Source of the DNA: Desulfobulbus sp.
GTDB lineage: Bacteria > Desulfobacterota > Desulfobulbia > Desulfobulbales > Desulfobulbaceae
DNA length: 16,072 nucleotides
Reading direction: 5' to 3'
Assembly: GCA_028684915.1 (NCBI GenBank)
Contig: JAQUEZ010000136.1
Span: 1-16,072, forward strand
The translations under genes and the position numbers were made by a program. Below, piece by piece: positions 8,109 to 13,558 of the stretch; within the stretch, counting starts at the first letter, position 1; every line of letters begins with the position of its first letter. The notes under the pieces are model-generated. The model saw only the letters and a program-made list of their open reading frames with translations, was not told the DNA's origin and did not search any database.

Positions 8109-10144
8109 CGCAGGATCATGGGCCGATACCGTTCCTGCCGCCCCCGCACCACCGCCGCCAGTTCCCGCACCTGCTGTTCCATGCAGCGACGGTAATCAAG
8201 GTGCAGGCCGCTGACCGGGTGGGTCACCGCCGCATTCATCTTGGCTTCAAAGGCACGAATAAAAACCGTTCGAGCGTTGTCGTGCATGAAACAATGATCG
8301 TTTTCGTCATCGGGAAAGGTGAAATCCTGGGGCTGGACCTTGCCGTTCAAGACCAGGTTCAGCACCACCGCATCAACAACGAGAGACCTAAATTCTTCAA
8401 TCATATCGGATACCAGGGCCGGATGCCCGCTGCGCAGGGGGTGCAGGTAGCCCACATGCGGATTGAGGCCCCGTGCCCGCAACAGGGAATACATGTTGTA
8501 AAAGAGCAGGGTGTAGCCGTAGGAGAGCATGGCGTTGACCGGATCGGTCGGCGGCTGGCGCACACGCCCGCGAAAACACCAGGCAGGCTCGAAAACACCG
8601 GCCAGGGCGGCAAAGTATTTTCGGGCGGCGATGCCTTCAAAACCGCGCAACTGGTCCAGGGTTGTGGCGCTCTCCAGTTGGGCGGCGATGGTTTTCAAGT
8701 CGTCGGCGGCTTGGTGAAAGGCGGAAGTTTCCCGACGACGCGCCGACCGCATCGCCACAACCCGCGCATTTTCGATTTTGCCCCGCACACATTCGCGGGC
8801 CAGCGCCAGGCAAAATGTCGGATCATCGGCGGTGGCAAATTGATCCCGATGCAGCAAGACCGGGTCCGTGGCAAAGGAATCCACCACGCCGTAAAACCTG
8901 CCTTTGCCGGAAAGCAGACAGATAGGGATATTCTCCAGCAGGCAGAAGTGCATGGCCTGGGTGCTGATCTGGGCATTGCCGAACACCATGATCTGATCCA
9001 CCTTGATTGCCGGTATTTCCTGAAGGATTTCGCCTTTTTTTCGCACGACAAACCGCTCGGATTCCTTGCCCAGCATGGTGCCAGGTTCCAGCAGGTACAG
9101 GGTGCGCAAGCGGGGATCGCTGTCGGCGGGGATGTCGATATCGATGTCGTGTTCATCGCTTGCCAGCGCGGCATCGGATAAGGGCGCTGGCGCTGCGGCG
9201 GAAAGGGGCGGCGCAATATTTATTGCGATCCCGTGACGGACAGCATCAGGCAGCAAACCCGGTTGCGCCGGCGCTGCCGTCTCTTTTTCCCGGGTTTTCA
9301 ATACCAGGGTGCGGATAAATTCCACCCCCAAAAAACGAAACCCGGCGTTGAAGTTCACAATCCTGGTTTTGCCGTTATTGATGCGCAGGCGCAAGCTGTC
9401 CAGGACGGTTTCGGTCAGTTCAAGGGCATCCTCGGCCGCATCCTGGCTTTTGCATAACACCAGAAAATCATCGGCAAAGCGTACCAGGCGCAGATTGTTG
9501 GCGAGCAGGACATCGTCGAGATGATCCAGATACAGGTTGGACAAGAGCGGCGAAATGGGGGAACCTTGCGGCACGCCTTGGGTAATCGGGAGCCGCAGGC
9601 CGTCATCGAGCAAGTCTGTTTTGAGCCAGAGCCGGATGAGGTCGAGAATGCGTTGATCTACAACCAGGGTGCGGAGTTCCTGCAACAAGATATCGTGGTC
9701 GATTTCGTCGAAGAAGGCGTGGATGTCGGCGTCAACCACCCAGCAAAAGCCCTCATCGCGCCAGGCGGCCACCCTCCGCACCGCCTGATCGACCGAACGG
9801 CCTTTTCGGTAGGCAAAACTACAATCTTCAAACTCGGCCTCAAAAAGCGGGGTGAGCACCAGGGCGGCGGCGGTTTGCAGCACACGGTCGCGCACCGCTG
9901 GAATCGCCAGGGGGCGTTGGCCGCCGTTTTCCTTGTCGATCCAGGCACGCAATAACGGCAGGGGATGGTAGGAATTGCTGAGAATTTCGTGGCTCAGTGC
10001 AGCCAGGTTGTGTTCCAGCTCGGATGCAAAATCATCAACCGTCTGGCGATCAACTCCGGCACAGCCCTGATTTTCACGGACACGGAGCCAGGCCGCATAA
10101 AAATTTTCCTGACAGACGATCTGTTCGATGCTGTATCGGTTCAT
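8105..10144 (-). CDS. Reverse transcriptase-Cas1 fusion protein
   Basis: A 679-residue fusion that should integrate new spacers and may copy RNA into DNA for that purpose. The RT part covers about 1-280. It has QRPLAIPAVRDRVLQ (76-90), motif A DADIHAFFD (138-146, catalytic Asp140), QGVPQGSPISPLLSNLYLD (189-207), the FADD box (223-226, both Asp present) and FRFLGVEF (269-276). A Pro/Ala and Asp-rich linker spans about 285-345. Cas1 follows from about 346, with catalytic Glu503 (GFEGIAARKYF), His568 (GYLHP) and Asp580 (SDMIEEFR, with nearby Glu583), so both enzymes look intact. There is no Cas6 domain at the N-terminus, unlike the Marinomonas-type Cas6-RT-Cas1. No good ribosome site precedes ATG 10144. 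RT-Cas1 fusions are typical of type III loci, which fits the cmr genes to the right. Confidence 0.97.
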   Translation of the reverse strand: MNRYSIEQIVCQENFYAAWLRVRENQGCAGVDRQTVDDFASELEHNLAALSHEILSNSYHPLPLLRAWIDKENGGQRPLAIPAVRDRVLQTAAALVLTPLFEAEFEDCSFAYRKGRSVDQAVRRVAAWRDEGFCWVVDADIHAFFDEIDHDILLQELRTLVVDQRILDLIRLWLKTDLLDDGLRLPITQGVPQGSPISPLLSNLYLDHLDDVLLANNLRLVRFADDFLVLCKSQDAAEDALELTETVLDSLRLRINNGKTRIVNFNAGFRFLGVEFIRTLVLKTREKETAAPAQPGLLPDAVRHGIAINIAPPLSAAAPAPLSDAALASDEHDIDIDIPADSDPRLRTLYLLEPGTMLGKESERFVVRKKGEILQEIPAIKVDQIMVFGNAQISTQAMHFCLLENIPICLLSGKGRFYGVVDSFATDPVLLHRDQFATADDPTFCLALARECVRGKIENARVVAMRSARRRETSAFHQAADDLKTIAAQLESATTLDQLRGFEGIAARKYFAALAGVFEPAWCFRGRVRQPPTDPVNAMLSYGYTLLFYNMYSLLRARGLNPHVGYLHPLRSGHPALVSDMIEEFRSLVVDAVVLNLVLNGKVQPQDFTFPDDENDHCFMHDNARTVFIRAFEAKMNAAVTHPVSGLHLDYRRCMEQQVRELAAVVRGRQERYRPMILR

Positions 10145-10288
10145 GTGAGGTTGTTATTGCCGTTTTGTTTGATCGTGCCAACGTTCCAGCGCCGGCGGGC
10201 CACTTTGAGCGGTCCAGCGTTTCTCCAGTAATGAACCGCCTGGGTGGGCTTCCGACGTTGGAGCGCGGGAACCATCAGGAGGTTGTTT

Positions 10289-10317
10289 GCAGGGGCGGGT
10301 TTCAACCCTGCTCCTGC
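10289..10317. terminator. Strong hairpin between array 2 and RT-cas1
   Basis: Positions 10289-10317 fold into an 11-bp stem allowing two G-U pairs, built on GCAGGGGCGGG and its partner CCCTGCTCCTGC. It starts 2 bases left of the last repeat of array 2, so a leftward pre-crRNA would run into it before reaching RT-cas1. There is no U-tract. Either it ends or processes the array transcript, or it is a REP-like intergenic repeat. Further REP-like pieces lie at 10176-10190 and 10254-10275 in the same gap. Confidence 0.45.
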
Positions 10318-10318
10318 T

Positions 10319-11300
10319 GTTTTCATCCCGTTCTCATCTATCCGGTAACTGCATCCCTCAAGCAGAACTCGTAAGAAGGTGGTTTCCAAGTTTTCATCCC
10401 GTTCTCATCTATCCGGTCACTGCATCTGCGAGATGAGCGGCATAATCGGCGACGCTCTGATGTTTTCATCCCGTTCACAAATCCGGTCAGCCCCATCATT
10501 ACCATCGGTGTCGTCAAGACCTTGAGCATCAAGTTTTCATCCCGTTCTCATCTATCCGGTCACTGCATCGTCATACGGCACAAGAAGACCAGTTCTAAAA
10601 TTCTTTGTTTTCATCCCGTTCTCAACTATCCGGTCACTGCATCATGAAGCCGCTGCGGGAAGAGTTTAAGGCCCGGTGGTTTTCATCCCGTTCTCATCTA
10701 TCCGGTCACTGCATCTTGGGGCAATGATCTGACCCTGCATAGTCAGGGCACGTTTTCATCCCGTTCTCATCTATCCGGTCACTGCATCATTTCTCATAAA
10801 TGTTTTGATTTTATTGAAAGACTGTTTTCATCCCGTTCTCATCTATCCGGTCACTGCATCTGTGTTGAAGATGGTGAGGAGCTCATTTCAGCAAGGTTTT
10901 CATCCCGTTCTCATCTATCCGGTCACTGCATCATTACCTTTATTAATCTTAACAGGTTGTTATATCAGGTTTTCATCCCGTTCTCATCTATCCGGTCACT
11001 GCATCTCGAGATTGAGTGGGAGGGGCAGAAGATGTTCTATGTGTTTTCATCCCGTTCTCATCTATCCGGTCACTGCATCACAGGAACGCTTGCTATCGGA
11101 ACATACACCCTTTGGTTTTCATCCCGTTCTCATCTATCCGGTCACTGCATCAAATGCGAATAGCTACCGTCCCGTCTTCGGCTGGTGTGTTTTCATCCCG
11201 TTCTCATCTATCCGGTCACTGCATCAGAATGTAGGAGACAGCAGCTGGACAAGGAGGCATTTTGTTTTCATCCCGTTCTCATCTATCCGGTCACTGCATC
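10319..11300 (-). CRISPR. CRISPR array 2: 14 repeats (13 type A, one type B), 13 spacers
   Basis: Repeats start at 10319, 10390, 10462, 10533, 10607, 10679, 10752, 10824, 10896, 10969, 11043, 11115, 11189 and 11264. Type A repeats are 37 bases, starting GTTTTCATCCCGTTCTCATC and ending ATCCGGTCACTGCATC on the plus strand. The third (10462-10497) is instead a 36-base type B repeat like those of array 1, with one extra change. The first has one substitution (GGTAACT) and the fifth another (CTCAACTA); the rest appear uniform. Spacers are 34-38 bases. The leader is on the right, so the left end is oldest and transcription is leftward. Spacer reading frames are discussed in the findings. Confidence 0.98.
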
Positions 11301-11555
11301 CCTACCGTCGCCGCACCCTGATTTTCCAAGGGTTTGCGGGGCGGTTTGCGGCGCGGTAGCCTTTCGGCGGTCTGCCCGCGCCGTCTTGGGCGGAAAAATT
11401 GCATTTTTTCCAATGATTTCAAGGCGCGGCGCACCATTCACCTCCTTTTTTGTTCATCATGCTGATGTTTCATTGTTTATTGAGAATTTGCCATTTTCCG
11501 AATTAAAATTTCTCCAACGTGCCGCAAAACAAACAGGTGCAGCATCAAGCTCAAG
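11301..11555 (-). promoter_or_regulatory. CRISPR leader of array 2
   Basis: About 255 bases between the last repeat and the csx3-like stop codon. It differs from leader 3 at roughly six positions plus a 6-bp insertion near 11550. The repeat-proximal 27 bases (11302-11328) are identical in all three leaders. An inverted repeat GGAAAAA/TTTTTCC lies at about 11393-11411. On the minus strand it also contains an AAGGAGGTGA box directly before ATG 11437. The array promoter should lie in its A/T-rich right half. Confidence 0.88.
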
Positions 11556-11795
11556 CTAGAAAGGGCTGTGATCAAAAACAAGCACATCACCTGTTATTGG
11601 CGAACGATATGAAAGTTTTTTCACCCTACCGTGCAACAGATGCGCGATTCGGAGATACAGCCAGATAGGAGCCTGTCCCGTGAGCACGACATCTTGACCA
11701 TCAGGTACCAAGCTCCGTGCTTGCTGTTCATAGTCCGGTAGACTCTGGAGCTTGGCTTGCCCGGAATAGAAGGTTGAGAGATCAAGTTCTATCAT
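11556..11795 (-). CDS. Csx3-like (Crn3 ring nuclease family) mini-protein, copy 1
   Basis: Csx3/Crn3 proteins degrade cyclic oligoadenylate, the second messenger made by type III Cas10, and switch the response off. This 79-residue protein has DVVLTGQAPIWLYLRIAHLL (35-54). This matches the Csx3 core of a hydrophobic strand, G-x-x-PIWLY and a helix with AH. A Y-x-x-P...VLVFDH strand follows. The DPR motif seen after the helix in characterised Csx3 is replaced (YRSPITGD), and the protein is shorter than the usual 100-plus residues, so enzyme activity is uncertain. ATG 11795 has AGGAGG 6 bases upstream. The frame extends to 11969, but that part is the out-of-frame SAVED-like fragment. It differs from copy 2 at 5 of 79 residues. 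The family call rests on motif memory. Confidence 0.6.
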   Translation of the reverse strand: MIELDLSTFYSGQAKLQSLPDYEQQARSLVPDGQDVVLTGQAPIWLYLRIAHLLHGRVKKLSYRSPITGDVLVFDHSPF

Positions 11796-11805
11796 ACATA
11801 TCCTC

Positions 11806-11937
11806 CTAACGATGAATCGCACCCCAGTTTTCATATCCCTTGTTGAGCTGGTTGTGATGGATAACCACAGGCGCCGCAAAATTAGAAAGATATTCACCAA
11901 CAGCAAGGGCAACAGGCAAAGGGCTTCGCATGAAAAG
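11806..11937 (-). pseudogene. Truncated SAVED-like C-terminal fragment, copy 1
   Basis: The minus-strand frame ending at TAG 11806-11808 encodes TLFMRSPLPVALAVGEYLSN, then FAAPVVIHHNQLNKGYENWG and AIHR. It is nearly identical to residues of the fragment at 12860-13045, but the upstream part is replaced by the inverted-repeat element at 11938. A remaining ATG at 11931 would give only 41 residues. The stop overlaps the ribosome site of the csx3-like gene, as in copy 2. Confidence 0.5.
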
Positions 11938-12129
11938 TGTGGGTTGAAAATAAAGTTGGGAACTTCCAAATAAAGTCGGTAACTATAGAGTTAACTGCTT
12001 GTTTTTACATGCACTGGTTCTAGAAATCGACCTCAAAGTTACCATCTTTATTGAATTTCCTGAAATTCAATTCACGGAACATCAAACACATAAGTGCCTT
12101 TTGGTTTCCAACTTTATTTTCATCCCACA
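11938..12129. mobile_element. 192-bp element with 23-bp terminal inverted repeats (MITE or deleted IS, IS21-like ends)
   Basis: Positions 11937-11959 and 12108-12130 are inverted repeats matching at 22 of 23 bases (GTGTGGG-x-TGAAAATAAAG-TTGG). The ends read TG...CA. Each end carries a second internal copy of an AATAAAG-x-x-GG-x-AAC box: near 11948 and 11968 on the left, and near 12112 and 12046 in reverse on the right. Multiple transposase-binding boxes at each end resemble IS21-family ends. It encodes no transposase. No matching target-site duplication is seen (AAAAG on the left, CCATC on the right), which suggests that a rearrangement followed insertion. Its left end truncates the SAVED-like fragment and its right end abuts the 84-bp shared block. 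Confidence 0.75.
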
Positions 12130-12213
12130 CCATCCACTTCGCCCAACGGCACGTTGGAAAAACTCGCTGGAAATGGTGAATCATCCCGTTCACAAATCCG
12201 GTCAGTCCCATCC
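12130..12213. repeat. 84-bp block shared with 7050-7133 (copy 2)
   Basis: Identical to 7050-7133. It starts immediately at the right end of the 192-bp element and includes the degenerate distal repeat of array 3 plus one base of its first spacer. Confidence 0.9.
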
Positions 12214-12360
12214 TAACGCTCGCCAGTTCATTGTCGATTTCATGAAGAAGGTTTTCATCCCGTTCTCATCTATCCGGTCACTGCATCCGTGCTTGCGAGT
12301 GAGATTGCAGCCTGGGCAAACATGTTTTCATCCCGTTCTCATCTATCCGGTCACTGCATC
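12177..12360 (-). CRISPR. CRISPR array 3: one degenerate type B repeat and two type A repeats, two spacers
   Basis: Repeats lie at 12177-12212 (type B, with the same degenerate TGAA left end as in array 1), 12251-12287 and 12324-12360 (both type A). Spacers are 12213-12250 (38 bases) and 12288-12323 (36 bases). The leader is on the right and transcription is leftward. The leader-distal repeat is type B while the leader-proximal ones are type A. This shows an array end inherited from the array 1 lineage and joined to a type A leader end. Confidence 0.95.
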
Positions 12361-12609
12361 CCTACCGTCGCCGCACCCTGATTTTCCAAGGGTTTGCGGG
12401 ACGGTTTGCGGTGCGGCAGCCTTTCGGCGGTCTGCCCGCGCCGTCTTGGGCGAAAAAATTGCATTTTTTCCAATGATTTCAAGGCGCGGCGCACCATTCA
12501 CCTCCTTTTTTGTTCATCATGCTGATGTTTCATTGTTTATTGAGAATTTGCCATTTTCCGAATTAAAATATCTCCAACGTGCCGCAAAACGAACAGGTGC
12601 AGCATCAAG
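12361..12609 (-). promoter_or_regulatory. CRISPR leader of array 3
   Basis: About 249 bases, nearly identical to leader 2 and clearly homologous to leader 1. The repeat-proximal block 12362-12388 is invariant. It starts 1 base after the last repeat and ends at the stop codon of csx3-like copy 2, so there is no intergenic gap beyond the leader itself. It also carries the minus-strand AAGGAGGTGA-ATG (ATG 12497). Confidence 0.88.
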
Positions 12610-12849
12610 CTAAAAAGGGTTGTGATCAAAAACAAGCACATCGCCTGTTATTGGCGAACGATATGAAAGTTGTTTCACCCTACCGTGCAACAGATGCGCG
12701 ATTCGGAGATACAGCCAGATAGGAGCCTGTCCCGTGAGCACGACATCTTCGCCATCAGGCACCAAACTCTGGGCTTGCTGTTCATAGTCAGGTAGACTCT
12801 GGAGCTTGGCTTGCCCGGAATAGAAGGTTGAGAGATCAAGTATTATCAT
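12610..12849 (-). CDS. Csx3-like (Crn3 ring nuclease family) mini-protein, copy 2
   Basis: The 79-residue paralogue of the protein at 11556-11795. It differs at residues 3 (I for E), 27 (Q for R), 34 (E for Q), 60 (Q for K) and 77 (N for S). The G-Q-A-P-I-W-L-Y core and the terminal VLVFDH strand are unchanged, so both copies appear to be kept under constraint. ATG 12849 has AGGAGG 6 bases upstream, overlapping the TAG of the preceding SAVED-like frame. This couples it to the cmr operon direction. In type III systems such a protein would tune cyclic-oligoadenylate levels. The loss of the usual DPR residues could mean binding without cleavage. Confidence 0.6.
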   Translation of the reverse strand: MIILDLSTFYSGQAKLQSLPDYEQQAQSLVPDGEDVVLTGQAPIWLYLRIAHLLHGRVKQLSYRSPITGDVLVFDHNPF

Positions 12850-12859
12850 GCATATCCTC

Positions 12860-13045
12860 CTAACGATGAATCGCCCCCCAGTTTTCATAGGCCTTGTTGG
12901 GCTGATTATGATGGATAACCACAGGAGCCGCAAAATTAGAAAGATATTCGCCTACAGCAAGGGTAACAGGCATAGGGCCACGTATAAAAAGGTGAACTTT
13001 ATCTGTGCCGTAATGGACCGATCCACTCACTTTTTCACCAAGCAC
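12860..13045 (-). CDS. Short SAVED-like fragment or small protein
   Basis: A 61-residue frame starting at GTG 13045 (a TAG lies five codons upstream, so it cannot be longer). It contains KVHLFIRGPMPVTLAVGEYL, then SNFAAPVVIHHNQ and a Tyr-containing tail ending in AIHR. The order strand (VHLFI), G-P, apolar helix with LAVG, strand (APVVIHH), then Tyr resembles the C-terminal end of SAVED domains, which sense cyclic nucleotides. A whole SAVED domain is far longer, so this is either a remnant or a stand-alone half-domain working with the csx3-like protein. Sequence conservation in both tandem copies and the good ribosome site within its stop for the next gene argue for a retained unit. No clear ribosome site precedes its own start. 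Assignment is tentative. Confidence 0.35.
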   Translation of the reverse strand: MLGEKVSGSVHYGTDKVHLFIRGPMPVTLAVGEYLSNFAAPVVIHHNQPNKAYENWGAIHR

Positions 13046-13119
13046 CTTTGTTTTTGCCTATCTTGTTGATTTTTTGTAGATATTATCATGATTGCGCCAA
13101 CGTCCGAGCGTGGGAACTA

Positions 13120-13548
13120 TCACTTGGCTGTTGCGCTATTCTGGCACCAATCCTGAATTTTCTCTTCATTAAACTGAGACCACTCTTCTTTATTGCAAGA
13201 AATTTTAAGTACGGCGTCTTCCTTGCCGGCGCTAATCTCATGTATTTGGCTGAAAAAATGAGAACCATTCAAATATCCAATCGAAAAACGCTCTTTAGGG
13301 CTTTTCATCGGTATCATTCCCAAATGTCCTAGAACTTCTGCCCTTGTCAAATCAACTCGAAGTATCGAACCAGGCAATTGAAAGGAATTATTTTCGCATT
13401 GTAAAACAACAGACACTTTTTTCATTTTACGCTGTTTCTCTTGTTGTAATTCATTTTCAATTTTCATGGCTTTATAAAAAGTAAAACCAGTAAGAATTGT
13501 TCCAAAAATACTTGCAAGTCCTGATGTCAGGTTAAATGCGTTATCCAT
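13120..13548 (-). CDS. Membrane-anchored protein in the type III-B operon, unknown family
   Basis: A 142-residue protein with one hydrophobic helix at about 7-27 (LTSGLASIFGTILTGFTFY), then a charged helical stretch at about 28-44 (IENELQQEKQRKMKK) and a soluble domain at 45-142. That domain contains DLTRAEVLGHLGMIP (66-80), a basic loop KSPKERFSIGYL and a C-terminal EEWSQFNEEK helix. ATG 13548 is used because GAGGT lies 5 bases upstream; an in-frame ATG at 13569 overlaps the cmr6 end and lacks a site. It begins 10 bases after the cmr6 stop, so it is almost certainly cotranscribed with cmr4-6. Being tail-to-membrane and in a type III operon, it could be an effector or a signalling partner. 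I do not recognise the family, so that role is inference. Confidence 0.75.
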   Translation of the reverse strand: MDNAFNLTSGLASIFGTILTGFTFYKAMKIENELQQEKQRKMKKVSVVLQCENNSFQLPGSILRVDLTRAEVLGHLGMIPMKSPKERFSIGYLNGSHFFSQIHEISAGKEDAVLKISCNKEEWSQFNEEKIQDWCQNSATAK

Positions 13549-13558
13549 AATTACCTCA

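Larger units (their letters stand above)
11264..11937. repeat. Tandem module, left copy (repeat, leader, csx3-like gene, SAVED-like fragment)
   Basis: This stretch aligns with 12324-12991 with about 2-5% base differences and one 6-bp length difference near 11550. It covers the leader-proximal repeat, the whole leader, the csx3-like gene and the 3' part of the SAVED-like reading frame. Similarity fades at about 11930 and ends by 11937, where the inverted-repeat element begins. Confidence 0.9.
12324..12991. repeat. Tandem module, right copy
   Basis: The partner of 11264-11937. It includes the last repeat, leader 3, csx3-like copy 2 and the fuller SAVED-like frame. It continues without a break into the type III-B operon, so it is probably the parental copy. 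Confidence 0.85.

Noticed and set aside
7934..9181. Long plus-strand open frame of 415 codons
   Set aside because: It is antisense to the Cas1 half of the RT-Cas1 fusion, which has complete catalytic motifs; the plus-strand protein is Gly/His/Gln-rich with no recognisable domain.
8105..10144. Group II intron reverse transcriptase
   Set aside because: The RT is fused in frame to a full Cas1 domain and lies in a cas operon; no maturase or intron RNA features were seen.
10805..11359. Plus-strand frame of 184 codons with a repeating FHPVLIYPVTAS peptide
   Set aside because: It is a translation of CRISPR repeats and spacers of array 2, not a repeat protein.
11999..12613. Plus-strand frame of 204 codons
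   Set aside because: It runs through the mobile element, array 3 and its leader; no ribosome site and no protein-like content.
11556..12849. AcrIII-1/Crn2 (DUF1874) identity for the 79-residue proteins
   Set aside because: The G-x-x-PIWLY core followed by an AH-containing helix fits Csx3 better than the DUF1874 pattern.
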